Positions 16,795-25,744 of a stretch of 64,000 bases of DNA are shown piece by piece (position 1 is the first letter of the stretch; each line of letters begins with the position of its first letter). A program made the translations under genes and the position numbers. The notes under the pieces were generated by a model. That model was not told where the DNA came from and made no database searches. It worked only from the letters and a program-made list of their open reading frames with translations. The stretch comes from Sphingopyxis fribergensis. Its GTDB lineage: Bacteria; Pseudomonadota; Alphaproteobacteria; Sphingomonadales; Sphingomonadaceae. The stretch covers positions 2,394,501 to 2,458,500 of the forward strand of contig NZ_CP009122.1 in assembly GCF_000803645.1 (NCBI RefSeq), given 5' to 3'.

Positions 16795-18516
16795 ATGAAA
16801 TTCCGGGTCGCCGCATTCGCGCTCGCAGCGCTGCTTTCCTCCACCACCGCCCGCGCAGAGGGCTTGCTGAAAGTCGAAGGCACACAGATCATCGACGACA
16901 GCGGCAAGCCCGTCATCCTGCGCGGCATGGGGCTCGGCGGCTGGATGCTGCAGGAAGGCTATATGCTGAAACTCGGCGAGGTCGGGCAGCAGCATAAAAT
17001 CCGCGCCAAGCTTGTCGAACTGGTGGGCGAGGAGCGCACCGCGACCTTCTACCGCGCCTGGCTCGACAACCACACGACCGAAGCCGACATCGACGCGATG
17101 GCGAAATGGGGCTTCAACTCGGTGCGCCTGCCGATCCATTTCGACCAGCTCACCCTCCCCGCCGACAAGGAACCCAAGCCCGGTGAGGACACTTGGCACG
17201 AAGAAGGGTTTCAGCGCATCGACCGCCTGCTCGAATGGAGCAAGGCGAACGGGATCTACCTGATCCTCGACCTTCACGCGGCGCCCGGCGGCCAGGGCAA
17301 CGACCTCGCCATTTCCGACCGCGATCCCGCCAAGCCGTCGCTGTGGCAGAGCGAGGAAAACCTGCGCAAAACCGTCGCCCTGTGGACCAAGCTCGCCGCG
17401 CGCTACAAGGACGAGCCATGGATCGGCGCCTATGACCTGATCAACGAACCGAACTGGAGCTTCGCGACCCCCGGCAAGGGCAATGGCTGCGACGAGACGG
17501 AGAACAAGGCGGTCTGGAGCCTGCAACAGCGGATCACCGCCGCGATCCGCAAGGTCGACAAACAGCATATCGTCATCATCGAGGGCAATTGCTGGGGTAA
17601 CAATTACAGAGGGCTGCCGCCGGTGTGGGACGCGAATATGGTGCTGAGCTTCCACAAATATTGGAACCGCAACGACGACGCGAGCATCGCCGAGATCAAG
17701 GCGCTGCGCACGCGCACGAACCGTCCGATCTGGCTCGGCGAATCGGGCGAGAACAGCAATGGCTGGTATCGCGACGCGATCGCGCTGGTCGAAGGCGAAG
17801 GCATCGGCTGGAATTTCTGGCCATGGAAGAAGATCGGGTTCAACCAGCCGCTCGAGATCGTCGCCGGCGATGGCTGGATGCAGATCGTGGCGTGGATGAC
17901 CGGCAAGGGCCCGAAACCCGGCGCAGACGAGGCGTTCGCCGCGATGATGCAACTCGCCGAAAACGCGCGCTTCGACAAGAACATCCCGAAACCCGATGTC
18001 ATCGACGCGATGATGCGTCAGCCGCACGACGTCACGACCCGACCCTTTGTGCCCCGCCTGCTCGACAAGGCGCCACTGACGATCCGCGCAGCCGACTACG
18101 ACCTCGGCCCTCCCGAGGAGGCCTATCACGACACCGTCGATGCCAATTATCACGTCGCGACGGGCGGCGAGCGGACGCCGTGGAACATCGGCATGACGTA
18201 TCGCAACGACGGCGTCGATATCGCGCGCGACGCCGACGGCAGCCTCTATGTCAGCGATTTCGTCACCGGCGAATGGATGCGCTATAGCGCCGAGGTGGCG
18301 AAGGCGGGGCGCTGGACCATCACCGCGCGCGTGCGATCGGCAAAGGGCGGACGCATCGGCATCGACGAGCGCGGCGTCGCGGTCCCCGCGAGCACCGGCT
18401 GGCAAATCATCAAGCTCGCCGATGTCGACTTGCCCGCCGGCCCCGGCACCGCCACGCTGCGCGCGATCGACTGCACCGACTGCGAGGTCGCCGAACTGGT
18501 CTTCACCCCGCGCTAG
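16795..18516 (+). CDS. Secreted glycoside hydrolase family 5 enzyme with a C-terminal carbohydrate-binding-like domain
   Basis: 573 residues. Residues 1-21 are a signal peptide. Residues ~25-370 form the GH5 barrel: RGMGLGGWMLQEGYM, WGFNSVRLPIHF, LDLHAAPGGQGNDL, acid/base Glu in DLINEPNWS, and nucleophile Glu in WLGESGEN. The last ~140 residues resemble a CBM6-type beta-sandwich (GEWMRYSAEVAKAGRWTITARV). It should hydrolyse a beta-glucan or related polymer outside the cytoplasm; exo-beta-1,3-glucanase or cellulase-like activity are both possible. The start is preceded by GGGATGAGG, with a LacI-type operator upstream. Confidence 0.9.
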   Translation: MKFRVAAFALAALLSSTTARAEGLLKVEGTQIIDDSGKPVILRGMGLGGWMLQEGYMLKLGEVGQQHKIRAKLVELVGEERTATFYRAWLDNHTTEADIDAMAKWGFNSVRLPIHFDQLTLPADKEPKPGEDTWHEEGFQRIDRLLEWSKANGIYLILDLHAAPGGQGNDLAISDRDPAKPSLWQSEENLRKTVALWTKLAARYKDEPWIGAYDLINEPNWSFATPGKGNGCDETENKAVWSLQQRITAAIRKVDKQHIVIIEGNCWGNNYRGLPPVWDANMVLSFHKYWNRNDDASIAEIKALRTRTNRPIWLGESGENSNGWYRDAIALVEGEGIGWNFWPWKKIGFNQPLEIVAGDGWMQIVAWMTGKGPKPGADEAFAAMMQLAENARFDKNIPKPDVIDAMMRQPHDVTTRPFVPRLLDKAPLTIRAADYDLGPPEEAYHDTVDANYHVATGGERTPWNIGMTYRNDGVDIARDADGSLYVSDFVTGEWMRYSAEVAKAGRWTITARVRSAKGGRIGIDERGVAVPASTGWQIIKLADVDLPAGPGTATLRAIDCTDCEVAELVFTPR

Positions 18517-18588
18517 CGCGGAACCCATCGCCTCCCCGCGCGTCCTGTCAGCACAAGCGGCGGGGGCATCGTTTGGAGGACGAAATCC

Positions 18589-19101
18589 ATGTCCATGATC
18601 GCTGTCTTTATCGGCCGCCTGTTCATCGCCGTCATTTTTATCGTGTCGGGCATCAACAAGTTGATCCATGTTTCCGATACCAGCGCGATGATTGCGACGT
18701 CGGGCCTGCCCGGTGGTCTTGCCATCCCGGTGGGCCTGTTCGAGTTGATCGCCGGGGTTTGTATCGCGCTTGGCATCGCGGTGCGGCTGTGGTCGATCCT
18801 GCTCGCGGGCTTTGTTCTCGCCACTATCCTCTTCTTCCACCGCGAGTTCACCGACCCGATGCAGGCAATGGCGGCGATGAAGAATCTGGCGATCGCCGGC
18901 GGGCTGCTTTGTCTGTTCGGTTACGGTCACACGCGCTGGAGTTACGACGCGCTGCGCCAGCGTCGCCGCGATGAGCTGGCCACGCATCGCGCGCAGCAGC
19001 ACGCAACCGACGCCGAATTGCGCGCCGCCCGCGCCGAGGGCCGCGCCGAAGCCGTCGGCGCGCCTGTGGTCGTCGAAAAACGCCCCTTCTGGCGCCGCTG
19101 A
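18589..19101 (+). CDS. DoxX family integral membrane protein
   Basis: 170 residues with four hydrophobic segments in the first ~110 residues (starting FIGRLFIAVIFIVSGINKL) and the DoxX-like LPGGLAIPVGLFELIAG. The C-terminal ~60 residues are a charged, Arg/Ala-rich cytosolic tail ending KRPFWRR, which is longer than usual. DoxX/DoxD-type proteins are linked to quinone or thiol redox reactions in a few cases, but most, like this one, lack a known role. No clear partner is adjacent. Confidence 0.88.
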   Translation: MSMIAVFIGRLFIAVIFIVSGINKLIHVSDTSAMIATSGLPGGLAIPVGLFELIAGVCIALGIAVRLWSILLAGFVLATILFFHREFTDPMQAMAAMKNLAIAGGLLCLFGYGHTRWSYDALRQRRRDELATHRAQQHATDAELRAARAEGRAEAVGAPVVVEKRPFWRR

Positions 19102-19143
19102 CGCTTCGCGCTTGGCAAGCTTCGCCACCTGCGCTAGCCTCCA

Positions 19144-19161
19144 CTTAACGTTTACGTAAAG
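19144..19161. promoter_or_regulatory. Palindromic operator shared with the enoyl-CoA hydratase gene
   Basis: CTTAACGTTTACGTAAAG is a near-palindrome 11 bases before the start of the downstream gene. A second site of the same design is at 34067-34084. The motif resembles LiuR-type (MerR family) sites of branched-chain amino acid and fatty acid degradation in proteobacteria; that resemblance is from memory. Confidence 0.6.
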
Positions 19162-19172
19162 GGAGGATAGCC

Positions 19173-20345
19173 ATGGCTGCGGCCCGCGAGTTCGACATCA
19201 TCGTCTATGGCGCGACAGGCTTTACCGGGCGGCTCGTCGCCGAATATCTCGCCGAACATTATGCCGGTCGCAAGGATGCGCCCAAATGGGCGATGGCGGG
19301 GCGCAGCGCCGCCAAGCTTGCCGAAGTCCGCGACCTGATCGGTGCGCCCACGGACACGCCGCTGATCGTCGCCGACGCGAGCGATCCGGCGAGCCTCGAC
19401 GGGATGGCGGCGCGCGCGCAGGTCATCCTGACCACCGTCGGGCCGTACCAGCTCTACGGCAGCCCGCTCGTCGCCGCCTGCGTGAAAGCGGGCACCGCCT
19501 ATGCCGACCTGTGCGGCGAGCCCGGCTGGATGCGCGAGATGATCGACGAACATCAGGATGCGGCGAAGGCGTCGGGCGCCCGCATCACCTTCAGCTGCGG
19601 CTTCGACTCGATCCCCTTCGACCTCGGCGTCCTTTTCCTGCAGGCCGAGGCGGTCAGACGCCACGGCAAGCCCGCGCCGCGCGTAAAGGGCCGCGTACGC
19701 AAAATGGCGGGCAGCGCGTCGGGCGGCACGATTGCCAGCCTCACAGAAACGATGAAGGCGATCGCGCGCAAACCCTCGCTCGCGCTGCTGCTCAAATCTT
19801 CTTTCGCGCTCACCCCAGGTTTCGAAGGACCGTCGCAGCCGACGGGGCTGATCCCCGAATATGACAGCGCGACCGGCACCTGGACCGCGCCCTTTGTGAT
19901 GGCGGCGATCAACACCAAGAATGTCCATCGTACCAACTTCCTGCTCGGTCACGCATGGGGCGCTGATCTTGTTTATGACGAGATGATGATGACGACGATC
20001 GGCGACGCCGGGAAAGCGATGGCCGAGGCGATCGCGAAGGCGAACCCGTTCGGCGAAGCCAAGCTCCAGCCCGGCGAAGGACCGAGCAAGGAAGAACGCG
20101 AAAACGGTTTTTACGACATCCTCTTTGTCGGCGAATATCCCGACGGGACGAGCGTTCGGGCAAGCGTCCAGGGCGACCGCGATCCCGGCTATGGCTCGAC
20201 GTCGAAGATGCTCGCCGAAACCGGCATCGCTTTGCTCGCGAACAAGGGCGAAGGCGGCGTGTGGACCCCGGGCGCGCTGCTCGGCGATGCGCTGATCGCT
20301 CGGCTGACCGAGCACGCCGGGCTGACGTTCCAGATCGAGGAATAA
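19173..20345 (+). CDS. Saccharopine dehydrogenase-like / trans-acting enoyl reductase family oxidoreductase
   Basis: 390 residues. The N-terminus DIIVYGATGFTGRLVAEYLAE is an NAD(P)-binding Rossmann motif of the saccharopine-dehydrogenase NADP-binding family. Later parts, such as CGFDSIPFDLGV and KMAGSASGGTIASL, match the subgroup that includes the mycobacterial trans-acting enoyl reductase rather than true lysine-pathway enzymes. A role in acyl-lipid or acyl-CoA reduction fits its partner gene, a thioesterase seven bases downstream, and the fatty-acid-type operator upstream. The exact substrate is unknown. Confidence 0.87.
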   Translation: MAAAREFDIIVYGATGFTGRLVAEYLAEHYAGRKDAPKWAMAGRSAAKLAEVRDLIGAPTDTPLIVADASDPASLDGMAARAQVILTTVGPYQLYGSPLVAACVKAGTAYADLCGEPGWMREMIDEHQDAAKASGARITFSCGFDSIPFDLGVLFLQAEAVRRHGKPAPRVKGRVRKMAGSASGGTIASLTETMKAIARKPSLALLLKSSFALTPGFEGPSQPTGLIPEYDSATGTWTAPFVMAAINTKNVHRTNFLLGHAWGADLVYDEMMMTTIGDAGKAMAEAIAKANPFGEAKLQPGEGPSKEERENGFYDILFVGEYPDGTSVRASVQGDRDPGYGSTSKMLAETGIALLANKGEGGVWTPGALLGDALIARLTEHAGLTFQIEE

Positions 20346-20352
20346 GTACAAG

Positions 20353-21153
20353 ATGACGACCTCTCCCAGCGCGCTCGACGCGCTGCTTTCGACGCTGCGC
20401 ACCGAAGAGGGCGTGGCCAAGGCGCATATCGACGAAGGATGGATGCAGGGCCGTACCGCTTACGGCGGGATCAGCTCGGCGGTCGCGCTCGCGGGCACGA
20501 TGGCGCTGCATCCGAGTGAAACGCCGCTACGCTATGCGCAGATCAGTTTCGTCGGCCCGGTCGGCGGCGATTGCATCGTCGAAACGCGCGTGCTGCGCCA
20601 GTCGAAATCCTCGCTGTTCATCGACGCGGGTGTGTCGAGCGATCAGGGCTTTGGCACCGCCGCGGTCTTCGCCTTCTCGGGCGACCGCAAAAGCCATCTC
20701 GATCATGATCGCCTGTCCATGCCCGACGCACCAGCCCCTGAAACGCTGGCACCGGTTCCCGATCACCACGCGCGCCCGTCCTTCGTCCGCCACTTCGACA
20801 TGCGTCCGACCTCCGGCCCGCGCTTTGGTTGGAAAAGCGACGTTGGCGAATATCTGACCTGGGTGCGCTTCGTCGAGGAGCCGGTGTGCCATCCCGCGGT
20901 TGCGCTGCTCGCGATGGGCGACGCGCTTCCCCCGGCCGCGATGGCGCTGTTCCGCGAGTTCGGCCCGATCAGCTCGATGAACTGGACCGTCAACATGCTG
21001 ACCGGCACGCCGACGACCGACGACGGCTGGTGGCTGCTCTCGGCCAAAACCGCCTATGCGCGCCACGGCCTGTCGGTGCAGGACATGATGCTGTGGAACC
21101 GCGCGGGCGAGCCGGTGCTCAGCGGCAGTCAGGCGATCGCGATATACGCCTGA
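20353..21153 (+). CDS. TesB-like acyl-CoA thioesterase family protein
   Basis: 266 residues with two hot-dog-like halves. The first contains GWMQGRTAYGGISSAVALAG followed by FVGPVGGDCIVETRVLRQ; the second contains MNWTVNMLTGTPTTDDGWWLL and ARHGLSVQDMMLWN, the usual C-terminal strand of TesB-type thioesterases. It should hydrolyse medium or long acyl-CoA to free acid. It is translated right after the oxidoreductase gene and lies under the same operator, so the pair probably acts on the same acyl pathway. Confidence 0.88.
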   Translation: MTTSPSALDALLSTLRTEEGVAKAHIDEGWMQGRTAYGGISSAVALAGTMALHPSETPLRYAQISFVGPVGGDCIVETRVLRQSKSSLFIDAGVSSDQGFGTAAVFAFSGDRKSHLDHDRLSMPDAPAPETLAPVPDHHARPSFVRHFDMRPTSGPRFGWKSDVGEYLTWVRFVEEPVCHPAVALLAMGDALPPAAMALFREFGPISSMNWTVNMLTGTPTTDDGWWLLSAKTAYARHGLSVQDMMLWNRAGEPVLSGSQAIAIYA

Positions 21154-21431
21154 TATCGACCTGAAACGCCATTCTCCGGTCTGAATATTTCGGACCGAAG
21201 CTGCCCTTCTGTCATCGTCACCCGTGACGTGATCCAGGGTCAAGTTCGGGATGCCGAAAGTCCAGCTGCGACCGCTAGCCGACGGGCAAATTTCGGGAAG
21301 CGGCCTAGCCATCATTTTGAACGCTTCGGCCAGCGTGACGCCGAACCAACGGAACGATCGGTGCGAACGGCCGTTGCCCAAATATCGAAACTAAAATGAG
21401 GGTGGTTCGCCCTCGCCGTCGGAGAGAGATA

Positions 21432-21566
21432 ATGAAAAATCTTCTGAAAATTTTCGCAATTGGCAGCTCGATATTTCTGATGACTGCCTGCAATACGATC
21501 GACGGTGCTGGAAAAGACGTTGAATCTGCGGCCGACTGTGCTGATGGAGTGAAGGGCAACTGCTAG
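21432..21566 (+). CDS. Entericidin A/B family small lipoprotein
   Basis: 44 residues, too short for most gene finders. The sequence has a lipoprotein signal with lipobox MTAC (cysteine at residue 20) followed by NTIDGAGKDVESA, the hallmark of the entericidin (EcnA/EcnB) family. Two further Cys near the C-terminus are unusual for E. coli entericidins but common in alphaproteobacterial members. In E. coli the pair acts as an antidote/toxin set under stress; here only one gene is present, so a toxin role is unproven. GGAGAGAGA before the ATG is a strong ribosome-binding site. Confidence 0.85.
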   Translation: MKNLLKIFAIGSSIFLMTACNTIDGAGKDVESAADCADGVKGNC

Positions 21567-21587
21567 GCTGCGGCGCCGCGCTCTATG

Positions 21588-21621
21588 CTTCGTCATTCCC
21601 GCGAAAGCGGAAATGACGAAG
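21588..21621. repeat. Intergenic hairpin (CTTCGTCATTCCCGC family)
   Basis: Arms 21588-21602 and 21607-21621 pair over 15 bases with one mismatch around a GAAA loop. It lies 22 bases after the entericidin stop and may terminate it. Confidence 0.75.
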
Positions 21622-21690
21622 TAGGGAACGGCAGATACTCATCCCCAAGCGGAACTTTCTATCATCGACCGATGGCGGCGTACGCTGGCT

Positions 21691-23046
21691 CTACGGTAGT
21701 ACCGGTAACGCAATCACCGCGTCGAGCCCGCCGACTGCTCGGTTGGACAGTGTGAGCGTCCCACCCTCGCCTTCGGCGATATCGCGCGCGATCGAGAGGC
21801 CCAGCCCGGCGCCTCCGGTCGCGCGGTTGCGCGATTGCTCGCCGCGCGCGAAGGGTTCGATCAGCGTCCTGATCTGCACTTCGGCCAGACCGGGGCCATC
21901 ATCCGATACGATAATCATTGCACGGCCATGCTCGACGCGCACCGACAGCCTCGCGCGCACTCCATAGGCCACGGCATTGTCGGTGAGATTGCGAAGCGCC
22001 CGCTTGAGTAGCATCGGACGCGCCACCACGATGGCGCCGGCCATATCGCCGACCGCGACATCCTGCCCGCGTTCCTGATAATCGGCCGCGAGCTCACCGA
22101 TCAGTTCGTGGAGCGGAATGCGCTCCTGCGCCTCGGTCCCCGCGCCCGATCGCGCCAGCGCCAATATGTCGGTCAGCATCGCGGTCATTTCCTCGATGCT
22201 CGCGATCATCTTGTCGCGAAGCCTGTCATCCTCGACCGCCTCGACCCGCACGCGCAGGCTGGCGAGCGGAGTGCGAAGATCATGCCCGACCGCGCCGAGC
22301 ATCCGGTCCTTGTCCGACAGCATCGTCGAAATCCGGCCGCGATAGGCGTTGAAGGCGCCGATCAGCTCGCGGACGTCGGATGGCCCCTCCTCCTCGAGCG
22401 GCTCGGCATCGCGAAGCGCCGGATTGGCGCGCGCCGCGCGCGTCAGGTCGCGCAGCGGCCGCGCGGCCCGCCACGCGATCAGCATGATCGGAACCAGCAA
22501 CAACAGATAGAGCGAGAGCGTCTGCCATACGAGAAAACCTTGCAGCCGGGTACCGCCCGCCGCGATCCGCGTCCGCACCGCGAAATAACGCCCGTCGACC
22601 TCCGCAACGACGATGACGGCCCGATCAGGATAGGCGGGCCGGCGCAGCCGCCGCCGATCGCGCGGCGGGAGCGCCCACGCATCGACCATGGCGGCTGGGA
22701 TATTGGTCTCGCCTAGCAACCCTTCGACATAGGCGGCAAGGTCGGGCACCCGAACCGCGCCGGCGGGCATCGGGGGACGCTGATCGGAGATCACCAGTTT
22801 CTGCGCACGCTCGCGCGCTTCGTGCCGCTCGCGTTCGTTGCGCGGCGGCCCGAAGTCGCCGCGCCGATCGCGCTCGATCGCATCGATGATCCGCGCAACC
22901 GCCATGCCGCCGCCGTGCGCCAGGCTTTGCTGCCGCATCCCGCGCGACAACAGCACGAAATTGATCGCCTGCGCGACGAACAGCATCACGGCGACGGCGA
23001 AGACGAGTTGGCCGATCAAGCCCTTGGGCCACAAGCGCAGTTTCAC
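21691..23046 (-). CDS. EnvZ-type sensor histidine kinase
   Basis: 451 residues. A membrane segment near residues 9-29 and another near ~170-190 flank a periplasmic domain rich in Arg/Asp. After a HAMP-like region comes the phosphorylation box AVGHDLRTPLASLR, the N-box RNLTDNAVAYG, DDGPGL and GGAGLGLSIARD. It autophosphorylates and passes the phosphate to the regulator encoded just upstream. The GTG start at 23046 overlaps the regulator stop as GTGA; an upstream start would duplicate coding sequence. The signal sensed is unknown. Confidence 0.92.
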   Translation of the reverse strand: MKLRLWPKGLIGQLVFAVAVMLFVAQAINFVLLSRGMRQQSLAHGGGMAVARIIDAIERDRRGDFGPPRNERERHEARERAQKLVISDQRPPMPAGAVRVPDLAAYVEGLLGETNIPAAMVDAWALPPRDRRRLRRPAYPDRAVIVVAEVDGRYFAVRTRIAAGGTRLQGFLVWQTLSLYLLLLVPIMLIAWRAARPLRDLTRAARANPALRDAEPLEEEGPSDVRELIGAFNAYRGRISTMLSDKDRMLGAVGHDLRTPLASLRVRVEAVEDDRLRDKMIASIEEMTAMLTDILALARSGAGTEAQERIPLHELIGELAADYQERGQDVAVGDMAGAIVVARPMLLKRALRNLTDNAVAYGVRARLSVRVEHGRAMIIVSDDGPGLAEVQIRTLIEPFARGEQSRNRATGGAGLGLSIARDIAEGEGGTLTLSNRAVGGLDAVIALPVLP

Positions 23047-23777
23047 GCTGCGGGTCCCATGCGCTTCACTTCGCACGCGAGCGTATAGCCACCGCCCCAC
23101 ACCGTCTTGACGAGCTGCGGATGCGCGGCATCGACCTCGATCTTCTTGCGCAGCCGGCTGACCAGATTGTCGATCGCGCGGTCGAAAATATCGGCCTCGC
23201 GCCCGCGCACCATGTCGAGCAGCCGGTCGCGGCTCATCACCTGCCGCGGATGGCGGACGAGCGCATGCAGCAGATGATATTCGCCCGACGACAGCGCGAC
23301 CTCATTGCCCTCGCCGTCGATCAATACGCGCTCAACTTCGCGGAGCACCCAGTCGCCAAAGGCGTAATAGGTGCCGCCGGGATCAAGAGCGCGGCCACCC
23401 TGCTGGGTGCGGCGCAGCACGGTGCGGATGCGCGCGACCAGCTCGCGCGGATTGAAGGGTTTGACGACATAATCGTCGGCGCCGATTTCCAGCCCGATGA
23501 TCCGCTCGGTATCCTCGGCGCGCGCGGTCAGCAGTATGACCGGGATGCTGCTCGTCTCGCGCAAATGGCGGGTCAGCGACAGGCCATCCTCGCCGGGCAT
23601 CATGATGTCGCTGACGACCAGATCGACCCCCTGCGCGCGCAACACTGAGCGCGCTTCGGCGGCGCTCGCGACGTCGGTGACGGCAAAGCCCTGCGCGGTC
23701 AGATATTCGCTCAGCGGCTCGCGGATCGAGGGTTCGTCGTCGATCAGCAGGATGCGGGGCGCGTCGCTATCGGTCAT
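23043..23777 (-). CDS. OmpR family response regulator
   Basis: 244 residues. The receiver domain has the acidic pair in LLIDDEPS, phospho-Asp in VVSDIMMPGEDG, Thr in ILLTARAED and Lys in VVKPFNPRE. The C-terminal winged helix shows ALSSGEYHLLHALVRHP and the recognition region DNLVSRLRKKIE ending VWGGGYTL. It is a DNA-binding transcription regulator controlled by the kinase encoded next. The EF-hand gene lies 142 bases upstream on the same strand, but nothing proves it is a target. Confidence 0.94.
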   Translation of the reverse strand: MTDSDAPRILLIDDEPSIREPLSEYLTAQGFAVTDVASAAEARSVLRAQGVDLVVSDIMMPGEDGLSLTRHLRETSSIPVILLTARAEDTERIIGLEIGADDYVVKPFNPRELVARIRTVLRRTQQGGRALDPGGTYYAFGDWVLREVERVLIDGEGNEVALSSGEYHLLHALVRHPRQVMSRDRLLDMVRGREADIFDRAIDNLVSRLRKKIEVDAAHPQLVKTVWGGGYTLACEVKRMGPAA

Positions 23778-23919
23778 CGGGTTTCCGTCAAAAAGAGATG
23801 CTAGTTCGCCCACCGGCCGCGGGGGCCGATGGGCGATAGCTGACAGGGACCGGCAACAAAGGCAATGCCGGGAGGGGGAGGAAGGCCCTCCGCTTTGTGC
23901 CCGGCTCCTGCCAAATCGC

Positions 23920-24495
23920 TTATTCGCTAGCGGGAGCGGCCGCAGCCGCGCCGCGCTTGGCGCGCCATGCGCCGCGTTGGGCCCGACGTTCCTCGGCGGT
24001 CACCTGACCGTCCTTGTTCGCGTCGGCGGCATCGAAGCGCGCGAGTGCCGCGGTCTGGAACTCGGCCTGGCTGATCGCCTTGTCGCCGTCGGTATCGGCT
24101 TTGCCCATCATCATGCCGTGATGACCGCCGCGCATGCCGTGGTGACGCTTACCTTCGCCGGCTTTACGGGCTTCGGCACGATTTTCACCGCGTTCGGCGC
24201 GCTTCGCCGCACGATCGGCGCCATGCTTATCCCATTCGGCCTTGCTGATGCTGCCATTGCCGTCGGCATCGAGGCTGGCGAACATCTTGGCCTGTCGTTC
24301 GGCGTGCTGAGCGCTGCGGTCGGCGGCGTCGAGCTTGCCGTCTCTGTTCGCATCCATCTTGGCGAACATCTGCGCGGCCTTGGCCTGTGCTTCGGTGCGG
24401 GTCTGCACCGCATTGCCGTCGGCGCCGGGCGCGGCGAGAACGGGCACCGCCACCAAAGCGGCGGCGAGCGTAAAGAGCGATATTTTCTTGTTCAC
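23920..24495 (-). CDS. Secreted EF-hand calcium-binding protein
   Basis: 191 residues from GTG 24495, which has GAAGGAGTT eight bases upstream. Residues 1-22 are a signal peptide. Four EF-hand loops are visible: DANRDGKLDAAD (~48), DADGNGSISKAE (~76), DTDGDKAISQAE (~133) and DANKDGQVTAEE (~157). Between loops two and three is a His/Met/Gly-rich stretch (HHGMRGGHHGMMMG) that could bind copper or nickel. The protein should bind Ca2+ in the periplasm; a regulatory or metal-buffer role is a guess. Confidence 0.9.
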   Translation of the reverse strand: MNKKISLFTLAAALVAVPVLAAPGADGNAVQTRTEAQAKAAQMFAKMDANRDGKLDAADRSAQHAERQAKMFASLDADGNGSISKAEWDKHGADRAAKRAERGENRAEARKAGEGKRHHGMRGGHHGMMMGKADTDGDKAISQAEFQTAALARFDAADANKDGQVTAEERRAQRGAWRAKRGAAAAAPASE

Positions 24496-24629
24496 GTAAC
24501 GAACTCCTTCATAGGGTCTTTCCGGAAATGAGCCGGAACCCGATGAAGCCGTTCTAGACGCGCTTTGTCCCAGTGACGTGCCGGATCGACGGAAAATTGT
24601 CGCAAATTGTCGCAAAAACCCCCTGCCGT

Positions 24630-25577
24630 TCATTTCGCCGCAAGCGGAACCGGGAGCAGATAAGTCATCCCCTTGGTGAAGCCGCGCGGCGCGACCGACA
24701 CATGGTCCTCGTCATTCAGCACGTCCGCCCGGATTTGTAGCCCCGGATAGGCGCGCCGTTTCAGCATTTGGACCAGCGCATCGCTGTCCCCAACCATATC
24801 CACGCGCTTGTTGAATCGCGGATCGGCGGTACGCGCCGCTTCATATTCGCCGGTATAGACATAAACTTTCGCCGACATGTCGCGGTGTGCTGCCGCATAG
24901 GCCTTTTCCAGCGCGAACATATGCCGCTTGCCGTACCAAAGCGACGGGCTCCCCAGGATATAGCCGCTGAACATTTCGGGTTCGGTGAACAATATCTGTG
25001 TCCCCAGAAGCGCACCGTAAGAATGGCCTAGAAACAGCTTTTGCCGGGGATCGGTACGATAGCGGCGCGCAACAAAAGGCAGAACCTGATCGCGCAAATA
25101 GGTCTGGTACGCGGCGCCCCCGCCGTGGACCGCGTCGGTCGGCGCGTCGCTCGGCCCTTCGGCGGTCGGGGTATAGTCTCGCCGCCGACTCTGCACCGGA
25201 TCGTCGCCCTTGGCATAGGACAATCCGACCAGAATGAACTCTTGCACCTTCGGGCCTTCGACGTTCAATCGCCGCGCAATCTGCCGAACGACCGGGAAGG
25301 CATAGTCGGCGTCGGTGACGTAGAGCACCGGATAGACGCGTTGTGGATCCTTTCCATAGGAGGACGGAAAGCTGACGAAGACCTGATAAACGCGGCCCGA
25401 AACCGGGTCAGGCACGTCCCAAACCTCGCTTCCCAGCAAGGCATACGGCTTCCCTTCGCCTTCCTGAACGACCTGCGCCGCGACGTCGTTGCCATCGGCA
25501 TATCCTGTAGCTGCACCGCTACATCCCCAAAGCAGCGCCACGCCCAAGGCTGTTGCGGCCCCATATCCCCTTGCCAT
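24630..25577 (-). CDS. Lipoprotein esterase of the Fes/IroE-like alpha/beta hydrolase family
   Basis: 315 residues from ATG 25577 behind GGGGGAGA. The N-terminus is a lipoprotein signal with lipobox LLWGC. The body resembles the putative-esterase (Fes/IroE, esterase D) family: VFVSFPSSYGKDPQRVYPVLYVTDADY, nucleophile LGHSYGALLG and a His in NDEDHVSVAPR. IroE-type enzymes cleave siderophore trilactones in the periplasm, but no siderophore genes are near, so a general esterase role is equally possible. Earlier ATGs at 25601 and 25625 lack such a good ribosome site. Confidence 0.85.
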   Translation of the reverse strand: MARGYGAATALGVALLWGCSGAATGYADGNDVAAQVVQEGEGKPYALLGSEVWDVPDPVSGRVYQVFVSFPSSYGKDPQRVYPVLYVTDADYAFPVVRQIARRLNVEGPKVQEFILVGLSYAKGDDPVQSRRRDYTPTAEGPSDAPTDAVHGGGAAYQTYLRDQVLPFVARRYRTDPRQKLFLGHSYGALLGTQILFTEPEMFSGYILGSPSLWYGKRHMFALEKAYAAAHRDMSAKVYVYTGEYEAARTADPRFNKRVDMVGDSDALVQMLKRRAYPGLQIRADVLNDEDHVSVAPRGFTKGMTYLLPVPLAAK

Positions 25578-25744
25578 CGCTGTCGAATCTCCCCCGCGCA
25601 TCGCTCCCGGGCCGCCAATCAACAATCAGCGAGCGGCTGGCAATGGCACCGCGCGGCTGAACGGGTTGGCCGTTCACGCTGCGCGGCAGAGCGTTGCAAG
25701 AGGGCAACCCGAGCCGGTCTGGCTGCCCTCCGGCGAATATGGCC

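Noticed and set aside
16696..19128. 810-residue open frame on the minus strand opposite the GH5 and DoxX genes
   Set aside because: It is the mirror of two well-supported plus-strand genes; its residues are Arg/Ala/Asp-rich with no domain, as expected from high G/C third positions.
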